Source of the DNA: Citrobacter amalonaticus
Lineage (GTDB): Bacteria; Pseudomonadota; Gammaproteobacteria; Enterobacterales; Enterobacteriaceae
Reading direction: 5' to 3'
Length of the DNA: 64,000 nucleotides
NCBI RefSeq assembly: GCF_002918555.1
Contig: NZ_PQMB01000006.1
Location: 124,001-188,000, forward strand
Below, piece after piece: positions 8,823 to 17,282 of the stretch. Under the pieces are notes generated by a model. It was given only the letters and a program-made list of their open reading frames with translations. It had not been told where the DNA came from and did not search any database. How positions within the stretch are numbered: the first letter of the stretch is position 1; each line of letters begins with the position of its first letter. A program made the position numbers and the translations under genes.

Positions 8823-9010
8823 AAATAATGATTGCCATGCTGGCGCTGCTTCCGGTTGCTTTCCTGAGTGGCTGTACGCCACGTATTGAAGTCGCCGCGC
8901 CGAAAGAACCGATCACCATCAATATGAACGTCAAAATTGAGCATGAAATTCATATTAAAGTGGATAAAGACGTCGAAAGCTTACTCAAATCACGCAGCGA
9001 CTTATTCTGA
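8819..9010 (+). CDS. ynbE: Outer-membrane lipoprotein YnbE, partner of YdbH
   Basis: 63-residue lipoprotein. The signal MKIMIAMLALLPVAFLSGC has a lipobox ending at Cys19. The mature part carries two short amphipathic beta-type segments (PITINMNVKIEHEIHIKVDKDV) that fit its role of extending the YdbH beta-structure at the outer membrane. It overlaps ydbH by 4 bp and precedes ydbL by 7 bp, so ydbH-ynbE-ydbL is one operon. Confidence 0.93.
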   Translation: MKIMIAMLALLPVAFLSGCTPRIEVAAPKEPITINMNVKIEHEIHIKVDKDVESLLKSRSDLF

Positions 9011-9017
9011 GGTCATG

Positions 9018-9341
9018 ATGAGCAAACAGCTAAAAGCCGCAGTACTGATGTTGAGTTTACTCAGCGGTAACGTCATGGCGCTGACCCTGAATGAAGCAAG
9101 AACGCAAGGGCGCGTCGGGGAGACGCTCAATGGCTATCTGGTAGCATTGAAAACCGATGCACAAACGCAAGCGCTGGTGAGTGAGATTAATAAAGCGCGT
9201 GCTGAGAGCTATCAACAACTGGCACAAAGCAATCATATCCCGGTGGATGAAGTGGCGAAGATGGCCGGGCAAAAACTGGTGATGCGCGCCAAACCCGGTG
9301 AGTATGTGCAGGGGCTTAACGGGAAATGGTTGAAAAAATAA
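9018..9341 (+). CDS. ydbL: Periplasmic DUF1318 protein YdbL, YdbH-YnbE assembly factor
   Basis: 107 residues starting MSKQLKAAVLMLSLLSGNVMA; an ATG directly before (9015) is also possible. It has a signal peptide cleaved after VMA, then the DUF1318 domain beginning LTLNEARTQGRVGETLNGYL and ending KPGEYVQGLNGKWLKK. In E. coli YdbL is reported to modulate the YdbH-YnbE interaction. Last gene of the ydbH operon. In E. coli the fea, tynA and paa genes lie between here and ynbA; they are absent in this genome. Confidence 0.92.
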   Translation: MSKQLKAAVLMLSLLSGNVMALTLNEARTQGRVGETLNGYLVALKTDAQTQALVSEINKARAESYQQLAQSNHIPVDEVAKMAGQKLVMRAKPGEYVQGLNGKWLKK

Positions 9342-9454
9342 GCGTGTCGCAGCCCGATAAAATCTGATTTTTCTTACAGCGATGAAAAGCATTGGTCACG
9401 GTGTGGTTGATTGGTGCACTATGAAGGTCGTTGATAGATTATCAGGGAATGATG

Positions 9455-10060
9455 ATGACGCTTTATCAGATAAAGCCCGCTTTTCAGGCGCTTTTGCGCC
9501 CACTGATGTTCTGGCTCTATAAACACCGGGTGACCGCTAACCACATCACGCTTGCGGCAATGGTCCTCTCTTTTATCACCGGTGCGGTGTTAATGGTTTT
9601 CCCCCATCCTGGCCTGTTCATTCTTCTTCCCATCGTGCTGTTTGTGCGTATGGCGCTCAATGCGCTGGATGGCATGCTGGCACGTGAATGCCATCAAAAA
9701 TCACGTCTCGGGGCCATTCTTAACGAAACGGGGGATGTGCTCTCTGACATCGCACTTTATCTGCCTTTCCTGATGCTCCCGAATAGTCATGTGCCGCTGG
9801 TGCTGATCATGCTGTTTTGTGCGGCAATGACAGAGTTTTGCGGCGTGCTGGCGCAAACCATTAACGGCATACGAAGCTATGCCGGGCCGTTAGGGAAAAG
9901 CGACCGGGCGCTGTTTTTTGGTGCCTGGGGCCTGGCGCTGGCAATCTGGCCACAGCTCGTGCAATGGAATAACGCCGTTTGGTGGGGCGCTACCGTATTG
10001 CTGTTGTGGACGGTGATTAACCGCTGTCGCAGCGCCTTACGGGATGAGGGGGGGAAATGA
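9455..10060 (+). CDS. ynbA: CDP-alcohol phosphatidyltransferase family protein YnbA
   Basis: Inner-membrane enzyme of the family that joins CDP-diacylglycerol to an alcohol or alcohol phosphate. The start at 9455 (MTLYQIKPAFQ) gives 201 residues, the E. coli length. The family motif DG-x2-AR-x8-G-x3-D-x3-D appears as DGMLAR...GAIL-N-ETG-D (9668-9748), with Asn in place of the third Asp; the E. coli protein, as I recall it, has the same Asn. There are several membrane segments. First gene of the ynb operon: its stop overlaps ynbB by 4 bp. The alcohol substrate is unknown. The Asn substitution raises the question whether chemistry or metal use is altered. Confidence 0.92.
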   Translation: MTLYQIKPAFQALLRPLMFWLYKHRVTANHITLAAMVLSFITGAVLMVFPHPGLFILLPIVLFVRMALNALDGMLARECHQKSRLGAILNETGDVLSDIALYLPFLMLPNSHVPLVLIMLFCAAMTEFCGVLAQTINGIRSYAGPLGKSDRALFFGAWGLALAIWPQLVQWNNAVWWGATVLLLWTVINRCRSALRDEGGK

Positions 10061-10974
10061 TGCTCCTGGAAAAATCCCTCGCGGCAATTTTTGTCGTGCT
10101 GCTGGCGGCGACGGTAGTGAATGGATTGCTGGTACTGCTGCGCCCTGATAAAGACTGGCGGGAGCTGACGCTCCGCATTCGTACCTGGTGGGCGATCGTG
10201 GTGCTGTTTTCGCTGGCGATGCTCAGTCCTCACTGGCTGGCGTTGACTTTTTTCGCACTGGTCAGCTTTATGGCGCTAAAAGAGTTTCTGACGCTGGTGC
10301 CATCGCGACAATCTGACCGTATGCCGCTGCTGTGGATGTTTATTGCCATCCCCAGTAATTACTGGCTGATTGGGATTGGCTGGTACGGCATGTTTGTGGT
10401 GTTTATTCCCGTTTATGTTTTTCTGTTTTTGCCGGCGCGGATGGTCATTGCAGGCGATACGCAGGGCTTTTTACGTACCGCGTCTCAGCTCCACTGGAGT
10501 CTGATGACGACCGTGTTTGCCTTCAGCCATGTCGCTTTTTTACTGGTATTACCTGCGGATGGGCTACAGACCGGCGCTCTGCTGGTGCTGTTCCTGGTGG
10601 GGCTGACCGAGTTTAACGACATCGCCCAATACCTGTGGGGCAAATCGCTTGGTCGTATAAGAGTCACCCCGAAGGTCAGCCCGAATAAAACGCTGGCGGG
10701 ACTGCTGGGCGGCATAGCCACAACGGCGCTGGTGGCAACAGCCCTGGGGCCATTACTGACACCGCTAACCTGGCCGATGGCGCTGTTGGCGGGTGTCATG
10801 ATTGGCATAACCGGATTTTGCGGCGATGTCGTGATGTCCGCCATCAAGCGCGATATCGGCGTCAAGGACAGCGGTACGCTGCTGCCCGGGCATGGCGGCA
10901 TCCTCGACCGGCTGGATTCGCTGATCTTCACTGCGCCAGTCTTCTTCCATTTCATCCGTTACTTCTGCTACTAA
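10057..10974 (+). CDS. ynbB: Phosphatidate cytidylyltransferase (CdsA-like) YnbB
   Basis: Predicted to make CDP-diacylglycerol from phosphatidate and CTP in the inner membrane, the substrate of YnbA. 305 residues with about eight hydrophobic segments. The CdsA signature region is clear: SPNKTLAGLLGG, then GFCGDVVMSAIKRDIGVKDSG and LLPGHGGILDRLDSL near the C-terminus, containing the conserved Asp and Lys residues. It begins at the ATG overlapping the ynbA stop; a second ATG at 10060 is also possible. The neighbouring acyltransferase starts 3 nt after its stop. Confidence 0.93.
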   Translation: MMLLEKSLAAIFVVLLAATVVNGLLVLLRPDKDWRELTLRIRTWWAIVVLFSLAMLSPHWLALTFFALVSFMALKEFLTLVPSRQSDRMPLLWMFIAIPSNYWLIGIGWYGMFVVFIPVYVFLFLPARMVIAGDTQGFLRTASQLHWSLMTTVFAFSHVAFLLVLPADGLQTGALLVLFLVGLTEFNDIAQYLWGKSLGRIRVTPKVSPNKTLAGLLGGIATTALVATALGPLLTPLTWPMALLAGVMIGITGFCGDVVMSAIKRDIGVKDSGTLLPGHGGILDRLDSLIFTAPVFFHFIRYFCY

Positions 10975-10977
10975 CCT

Positions 10978-11634
10978 ATGATGACACGTATCCTTCGAAC
11001 ATTATTCGCGCTGTGCATCGTCTGGCCGGTCATCTGGCTGTGGCTGGGGCTGCGCGTTAAACATCGTGAGCGGCTGCCAAAAAGCGGCCCGGCGATCGTG
11101 GTGGCGAATCACAACAGTCATATGGATGTTTTTGCGCTGCTGTCTCTCTTTCCGCTATGCCGCCAGGCTGAAGTGCACCCGGTCGCTGCGGCAGATTATT
11201 TTTTGCGTAATAAATACATGGCGTGGTTTGCGCTCAATATTCTCAACATTATCCCCGTTTCGCGTAAAGGGGGAGACGCTAATCCGTTGGCGCTATGCGA
11301 ACAGGCATTGCGCGAGGGGAAAACACTCATTCTCTTTCCGGAAGGTACGCGCGGCGAGCCGGGGATACTTTCGCCGCTGAAATCAGGGGTGTGGTATCTG
11401 AGTCAACATGTGCCAGAAGTACCGATTATTCCCGTCTGGCTACGGGGCACAGAGCAGGTGATGGCAAAGGGGAATCGCATTCCGCTTCCGTTGTTCATCG
11501 ACGTCACGGTTGGACATGCGCTGAGTTCTCATTCCGATAAAAAATTTTTTATGGACGATCTGAAGCGCCAGTTGCTGGCGCTTTCACAACAAACAACAGG
11601 AAATCATCCTCATGATGAATATAAGGACGCCTGA
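10978..11634 (+). CDS. PlsC-type 1-acylglycerol-3-phosphate acyltransferase
   Basis: Membrane-associated acyltransferase of 218 residues. An N-terminal membrane segment (LRTLFALCIVWPVIWLWLGL) is followed by the catalytic HX4D motif in NHNSHMD (near 11110) and the phosphate-binding motif FPEGTRGE (near 11336). It probably acylates lysophosphatidate to phosphatidate and would feed YnbB. It sits between ynbB and ynbC with 3 nt upstream spacing and a 23-bp overlap downstream, so it is a full member of the operon. To my knowledge E. coli K-12 has no gene here, which makes this an extended ynb operon. Confidence 0.9.
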   Translation: MMTRILRTLFALCIVWPVIWLWLGLRVKHRERLPKSGPAIVVANHNSHMDVFALLSLFPLCRQAEVHPVAAADYFLRNKYMAWFALNILNIIPVSRKGGDANPLALCEQALREGKTLILFPEGTRGEPGILSPLKSGVWYLSQHVPEVPIIPVWLRGTEQVMAKGNRIPLPLFIDVTVGHALSSHSDKKFFMDDLKRQLLALSQQTTGNHPHDEYKDA

Positions 11635-13372
11635 AGAACGGAAATTTCTGACCAGTGACAACACCGAGCTGTTTTATCGTTGCTGGCCCACAACGTCGGC
11701 AGGGGCTACGCCGAAAGTGATTGTCCTGTTCCATCGAGGGCATGAACATTCTGGTCGTCTGCAACATATCGTCGATGAACTGGCGATGCCGGACACGGCC
11801 TTTTACGCATGGGATGCGCGCGGTCACGGGCGTTCACCGGGTCAGCGTGGCTATAGCCCCTCGCTGGCTCGCTCGGTTCAGGATGTGGACGAGTTTGTCC
11901 GTTTTGCGGCAACCGATAGTCAGGCCGCCATGGAGGATGTCGTGGTTGTGGCGCAAAGCGTCGGCGCGGTGCTGGCAGCAACCTGGGCACATGATTATGC
12001 CCCGACCATTCGAGGTCTGGTTCTGGCGTCACCGGCGTTTAAGGTCAAACTTTACGTACCGTTTGCGCGTCCAGGTCTGGCATTGATGCACCGACTTCGC
12101 GGACTCTTTTTCGTTAACTCTTACGTGAAGGGCAAGTATCTGACCCACGACCCGGCGCGGGTGGCGAGTTTCAATCAGGATCCCCTCATTACACGTCCGA
12201 TAGCGGTCAATATCCTGCTCGATCTCTACAAAACGGCAGAGAGAATCGTCAGCGATGCCAGCGCAATAACCTTACCCGTACAGATGTTGGTTTCCGGGGA
12301 GGATTACGTCGTACACCGCCAGCCGCAGATCGACTTCTACCAACGATTGCGCAACCCGCAGAAGGAGCTGCACGTGTTGCCGGGGTTTTATCACGATACC
12401 CTGGGCGAAAAAGAGAGGCATCTGGCGTTCGATAAAATGCGCGAATTTATTGATACGCTTTACGCCACGCCACTCCAGCGTTTTGACTATAGCAACGAAG
12501 ACCGCTGGAGTCCGGGGGCGGATACCTGGCGGATGTTAAGCGGTGGGCCTGAACCTTACTCGCTGGACGATATCGCATACCGTGGCTTGCGCTATGGTAT
12601 GAAGATGCTGGGAACACAGTCCGCGGGCGTACGCCTGGGATTTGATACAGGATTTGATTCCGGCAGCACGCTCGATTATGTCTATCGCAATCAGCCGCAG
12701 GGCAGCAGCGCCCTGGGGCGTCTGATTGACAAAAACTATCTCAACAGCGTTGGCTGGAAAGGGATCCGTCAGCGCAAAAACCACCTGCAGCTGTTGATTC
12801 AGCAGGCGGTGGCTAAACTTGCAGAGCAGGGAACACCGGTGCGGGTGGTCGATATCGCCGCCGGTCACGGGCGGTATGTGCTCGATGCGCTGGAGGGAGA
12901 AGCGGCGGTGAGTGAGATCCTGCTGCGTGACTACAGTGAGCTGAATGTCTCGAAAGGACAGGAGATGATCGCCAGTCGCGGCATGGCCGAACGCGCCCGC
13001 TTTGAACGAGGAGATGCTTTCAATCGCCAGGAGCTGGCCGCGCTGCAACCTAGTCCAACGCTGGGGATTGTCTCCGGGCTGTACGAATTGTTCCCGGAAA
13101 ATACGTTAGTGAAAAATTCGCTTGCCGGTCTGGCAGACGCCATTGAGCCGGGAGGCATTCTGATCTATACCGGGCAGCCCTGGCATCCTCAACTAAAAAC
13201 AATCGCCTGGTCCCTTACCAGCCATAAAGATGGCAAAGCCTGGGTGATGCGCGTGCGTACGCAGGGTGAAATGGATGCTCTGGTGCGGGAGGCAGGGTTC
13301 GATAAATGCACTCAACTGATTGATGAGTGGGGAATTTTTACTGTTTCTATGGCGGTACGTCGCGCATCATGA
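11612..13372 (+). CDS. ynbC: YnbC: lysophospholipase-like alpha/beta hydrolase fused to an SAM-dependent methyltransferase
   Basis: 586 residues, two domains. Residues 1-300 are a Hydrolase_4/monoacylglycerol-lipase type alpha/beta hydrolase: DARGHGRSPG near 68-77, nucleophile elbow AQSVGA with Ser116, an Asp in SGEDYV and a His in GFYHDTLGE. Residues 300-586 are a Rossmann methyltransferase with the SAM motif VVDIAAGHGRYVLDAL near 413-428 and a later PGGILIYTGQPWHPQ strand. It starts inside the acyltransferase gene (23-bp overlap); its stop overlaps ynbD (ATGA). It probably deacylates or edits a lipid and methylates a head group or intermediate; no substrate is known. Size matches E. coli YnbC. 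Confidence 0.92.
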   Translation: MMNIRTPEERKFLTSDNTELFYRCWPTTSAGATPKVIVLFHRGHEHSGRLQHIVDELAMPDTAFYAWDARGHGRSPGQRGYSPSLARSVQDVDEFVRFAATDSQAAMEDVVVVAQSVGAVLAATWAHDYAPTIRGLVLASPAFKVKLYVPFARPGLALMHRLRGLFFVNSYVKGKYLTHDPARVASFNQDPLITRPIAVNILLDLYKTAERIVSDASAITLPVQMLVSGEDYVVHRQPQIDFYQRLRNPQKELHVLPGFYHDTLGEKERHLAFDKMREFIDTLYATPLQRFDYSNEDRWSPGADTWRMLSGGPEPYSLDDIAYRGLRYGMKMLGTQSAGVRLGFDTGFDSGSTLDYVYRNQPQGSSALGRLIDKNYLNSVGWKGIRQRKNHLQLLIQQAVAKLAEQGTPVRVVDIAAGHGRYVLDALEGEAAVSEILLRDYSELNVSKGQEMIASRGMAERARFERGDAFNRQELAALQPSPTLGIVSGLYELFPENTLVKNSLAGLADAIEPGGILIYTGQPWHPQLKTIAWSLTSHKDGKAWVMRVRTQGEMDALVREAGFDKCTQLIDEWGIFTVSMAVRRAS

Positions 13373-14655
13373 CCTCCCGACGTACTGTTTATCTGCAAGG
13401 AATGGGGTGGCTGCTGCTGCTGGCCCCGTTTTTCTTTTTAACCTATGGGCAGGTTAATCAGTTTACCGCCGGGCGAGATAACATCGGCAGTCTGGTTTTT
13501 GAGTGGGAGCGGCATATTCCTTTTGTGCCGCTGACCATCATTCCCTACTGGAGTCTGGATCTGCTGTACGGCGTGTCGCTGTTTGTCTGCACAACACTGG
13601 AGGAACAGCGGCGGCTGGTTTGCAAATTAGTGCTGGCTTCACTGATTGCCTGCATCGGCTTCTTGCTGTTTCCCCTGCAATTTACCTTCACCAGACCGGA
13701 GATCGCCGGTCTGGCAGGCTGGCTGTTTGGTCAGCTTGAGCAGTTCGATTTGCCGTACAATCAGTCACCGTCGTTGCATATTATTTTATGCTGGCTGCTG
13801 TGGCGGCATTTCCACCGTCATCTGACGGGCAGATGGCAGAGATTAAACGGCGGCTGGTTTTTACTGATTGCCGTATCGGTTCTGACGACCTGGCAGCACC
13901 ATTTTATTGATGTCATCAGCGGTCTGGCGGTTGGTATGGTCATAGACTGGCTGGTGCCGGAACAGGGGGGATGGCGCGGGTGTCTTGCCTCTGGTAAACG
14001 GAAGGTGCTGGCGGGTCGATATCTGTGTGGTGCGGCGATCTGTCTGGCTGGAACGTGTCTGACGACCTGGCTGTGGTGGCCGACGCTGGCGCTGATAATT
14101 GTGACGCTGGCCTATGGGGCGCTCGGCGTTGAGGCATTACAAAAGGACAAGACCGGGCGGCTAACGCCTGCTGCCTGGTGGCTGCTGTTCCCCTGGCGAG
14201 CAGGGATGATGCTCTCTGTGCGCCGCTACAGCCGCCATTTACCGGCGGTTAGCCCTCTGGCTGATGGCCTTTTTTTAGGCATGTATCCGCATACGCCTGT
14301 CGGGCAACAGGCGGTGCTGGATCTGACCAGTGAGTTTTCCCGTTCCCGTGCCTCACAAGGTGTTGCGTATTACTGTGTCCCCATGCTGGATCTGGTCAAT
14401 CCGGACGACGCCACGCTTTCCCGGGCGGTGGATGTGCTGGAGAAACTGCGTGTTAAGCATGGCAGCGTGCTGATTCACTGCGCGCTGGGATTATCACGCA
14501 GCGCGTTAGTGGCTGCGGCCTGGCTTTTGCAGCGTTATCCCGCGCTGAGCGTGGAGGGGGCTATTGACCAAATCCGTCAGGCGCGACCACAGGTGGTTTT
14601 TACATCTGAACATCTGGAGCAGTTACAACGATGGAAAATGAAAGTGACGGTGTAA
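13369..14655 (+). CDS. ynbD: YnbD: PAP2-type phosphatase fused to a dual-specificity phosphatase
   Basis: 428-residue inner-membrane protein starting MTSRRTVYLQ at the ATG that overlaps the ynbC stop. The N-terminal 220 residues have several membrane helices of PAP2/PAP2-like type (YNQSPSLHIILCWLLW and WQHHFIDVISGLAVG carry the conserved SxxH and H-x3-D residues). The C-terminal part is a tyrosine/dual-specificity phosphatase domain with the P-loop HCALGLSRSA, catalytic Cys371 followed by Arg at C+6 here, i.e. C-x5-R. It probably removes a phosphate from the YnbA product and/or from phosphatidate. Length is close to E. coli YnbD (430). Confidence 0.92.
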   Translation: MTSRRTVYLQGMGWLLLLAPFFFLTYGQVNQFTAGRDNIGSLVFEWERHIPFVPLTIIPYWSLDLLYGVSLFVCTTLEEQRRLVCKLVLASLIACIGFLLFPLQFTFTRPEIAGLAGWLFGQLEQFDLPYNQSPSLHIILCWLLWRHFHRHLTGRWQRLNGGWFLLIAVSVLTTWQHHFIDVISGLAVGMVIDWLVPEQGGWRGCLASGKRKVLAGRYLCGAAICLAGTCLTTWLWWPTLALIIVTLAYGALGVEALQKDKTGRLTPAAWWLLFPWRAGMMLSVRRYSRHLPAVSPLADGLFLGMYPHTPVGQQAVLDLTSEFSRSRASQGVAYYCVPMLDLVNPDDATLSRAVDVLEKLRVKHGSVLIHCALGLSRSALVAAAWLLQRYPALSVEGAIDQIRQARPQVVFTSEHLEQLQRWKMKVTV

Positions 14656-15038
14656 CTAAAACGAGCGTTATACAGTCCCACTTGCTGATGCAAACGCTGA
14701 AAAGCTGGCGTTTCTTTTTACTTTTTACTCTCCCTCCGCTGGCATGGGTTCTCATTGCCGCCCAGCCGGGGATCGTTCGCATGGCAATGGCGATGATCGG
14801 TGGTGTTATCTGGTTGAGCTGCTGGCGGCTTTGGCTTGATGTACAGTATTTTTCCGTCATCAACGAAGAAAACAATGCACGTGCCGGGGCCGCGCTTTGC
14901 TCTATCTGGCAGCGTGAAAAACTCCAGGCGTTAACGTTTACACAACGCCAGCAAGGGGCGCTTAAACAGTTCCGACGCACGCTTTACTGGATTGTCCTCC
15001 TGTGGCTGAGCTGGTTGATTCTGCTGTTATTCCATTAA
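14631..15038 (+). CDS. Small membrane protein at the end of the ynb operon, unknown function
   Basis: 135 residues, not recognised. It begins inside ynbD (25-bp overlap), so it is translationally coupled to the lipid operon. Two hydrophobic segments lie near residues 26-65 (FFLLFTLPPLAWVLIAA, then MAMAMIGGVIWLSCW) and one at the C-terminus (TLYWIVLLWLSWLILLLF). Between them is a soluble stretch rich in Gln, Arg and Lys (QREKLQALTFTQRQQGALKQ). Likely an inner-membrane accessory subunit of the lipid pathway. I know of no E. coli K-12 counterpart at this place. Confidence 0.75.
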   Translation: MENESDGVTKTSVIQSHLLMQTLKSWRFFLLFTLPPLAWVLIAAQPGIVRMAMAMIGGVIWLSCWRLWLDVQYFSVINEENNARAGAALCSIWQREKLQALTFTQRQQGALKQFRRTLYWIVLLWLSWLILLLFH

Positions 15039-15143
15039 GGCGCGCGCCTGCGTTTTGCCGTTTTGTCGGATTACGCGAGATAATTGGCCGGGTAACTTTC
15101 TATACTGTCATCTTCAGAGCGAAATTCAGCAAGAGGTGCGGTT

Positions 15144-16019
15144 ATGGTGAGTCATGTTCAAACTGAGACTTTTTCTCTCGGTTCCCGACAGGTAAAACGC
15201 TTAGGTTACGGGGCAATGCAGCTGGCGGGGCCGGGCGTATTTGGTCCGCCGAAGGATCGTCATGTCGCGCTGACGGTACTTCGGGAGGCGCTGGCGCTGG
15301 GCGTTAATCATATTGATACCAGCGATTTTTATGGCCCGCACGTTACTAACCAAATTATTCGGGAAGCGCTGCATCCTTATCCTGACGATCTGGTCATTGT
15401 TACTAAGATTGGCGCCCGTCGAGGGGACGATGCCTCATGGCTACCGGCATTCTCCCCTGCGGAACTGAAACAAGCGGTCCACGATAACCTGCGCAATCTT
15501 GGACTTGATGTGCTGGACGTTGTCAACTTGCGCGTCATGTATGGCAATGGGCACGGGCCGCAGGAGGGATCCATTGAGGAAAGTATCACCGTACTTGCCG
15601 GGCTTCAGCAGCAGGGGCTGGTCAAACATATCGGCCTGAGTAACGTGACGGCAAACCAGGTCGCCCAGGCGCGGACTCTTGCAGAGATAGTCTGTGTGCA
15701 GAACGAGTACAACATCGCTCACCGTCGGGACGATGCCTTAATTGATGCCCTGGCAAAAGACGGTATTGCCTATGTGCCGTTCTTCCCGCTGGGCGGGTTT
15801 ACGCCTTTGCAGTCATCAACGCTCAGTGACGTTGCCGTCAGACTGAACGCCACGCCTTTGCAGGTGGCGCTTGCCTGGTTGCTGCACCGTTCGGCGAATA
15901 TTTTATTGATACCGGGAACGTCGTCGGTAACGCATCTGCATGAAAATATGGCCGCAGGCGATCTTATTCTTACTGAAGATATTCTGGCGATACTGGATGG
16001 TATCGCGCAAAAAGCATAA
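15144..16019 (+). CDS. ydbC: Aldo/keto reductase YdbC
   Basis: NADPH-dependent oxidoreductase of 291 residues, TIM-barrel fold; E. coli YdbC (PdxI) is reported as a pyridoxal reductase. Visible motifs: the start LGYGAMQLAGPGVFGPP, the catalytic Asp and Tyr in HIDTSDFYG, Lys in VTKIGARRG, the NLGLDVLDVVNLR strand, and the cofactor-binding PGTSSVTHLHEN near the C-terminus. It has its own Shine-Dalgarno (AAGAGGTG). E. coli has ydbC upstream of the ynb genes; here it follows them. Confidence 0.93.
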   Translation: MVSHVQTETFSLGSRQVKRLGYGAMQLAGPGVFGPPKDRHVALTVLREALALGVNHIDTSDFYGPHVTNQIIREALHPYPDDLVIVTKIGARRGDDASWLPAFSPAELKQAVHDNLRNLGLDVLDVVNLRVMYGNGHGPQEGSIEESITVLAGLQQQGLVKHIGLSNVTANQVAQARTLAEIVCVQNEYNIAHRRDDALIDALAKDGIAYVPFFPLGGFTPLQSSTLSDVAVRLNATPLQVALAWLLHRSANILLIPGTSSVTHLHENMAAGDLILTEDILAILDGIAQKA

Positions 16020-16031
16020 ACCGGGGGGATG

Positions 16032-16442
16032 ATGACTGAAAAACTCGCTGCACAATGTCACTGTGGGGCCGTCGCTTTTACTGTCCGGTTAAGCGATGGA
16101 TTTAATACCATTCGTCGGTGTAACTGCTCATTTTGTCGTATGCGTGGGGCGGTAGCCGTTTCCGCCGCATTATCGGGAATCGAGGTTACCCGTGGACGCG
16201 ACAAGCTGACCGAATACCGGTTTAACACCGGAGAGGCGAAGCACTATTTTTGCTCACAATGCGGAATTTATACTTTTCACCAGCGTCGTTCTAATCCGCA
16301 ACAATATGGCGTCAACGTGGCTTGTATTGAGAATGTTTCCCCGTTTGACTTTCCCTGCGTGGAAGTCACCGATGGGGTCAATCACCCAAAAGATGGGAAG
16401 AGTAACGGTGTGGTGGGATATCTGATTTATCAGAAATCGTAA
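16032..16442 (+). CDS. GFA (CENP-V/glutathione-dependent formaldehyde-activating) family zinc protein
   Basis: 136 residues; tandem ATGs at 16029 and 16032, the second better spaced from the G-run at 16023-16028. The zinc-binding pattern of the GFA family is complete: CHCG near residue 9, CNCSFC near 36, and CSQCGIYTFHQRR near 77-88. Members bind zinc and sometimes glutathione; the formaldehyde-glutathione activity named for the family is doubtful for most. It is 9 nt after ydbC and may be cotranscribed. It is convergent with azoR. Not in the E. coli order here. Confidence 0.82.
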   Translation: MTEKLAAQCHCGAVAFTVRLSDGFNTIRRCNCSFCRMRGAVAVSAALSGIEVTRGRDKLTEYRFNTGEAKHYFCSQCGIYTFHQRRSNPQQYGVNVACIENVSPFDFPCVEVTDGVNHPKDGKSNGVVGYLIYQKS

Positions 16443-16447
16443 AACAA

Positions 16448-16467
16448 CCTCCCGCCGATGCGGGAGG
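16448..16467 (-). terminator. Terminator of azoR
   Basis: Perfect stem CCTCCCGC / GCGGGAGG with a 4-nt loop; on the minus strand it is followed by TTGTTTT. It lies between the convergent GFA gene and azoR. Confidence 0.75.
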
Positions 16468-16475
16468 TAAAAATC

Positions 16476-17135
<660 letters not shown>

Positions 17136-17282
17136 CTATTCACAATCCTGTCGCAGAGATAGCGCAATATATCGAAGTCTATGTTCGAATTTATTGAACA
17201 ACACAAAAAATGCGCTGATGTGGTACTCTATATCCATCATTTAAAAGAGATTTAACCAGGCAGAGCACTGCCTTCTAACGCT

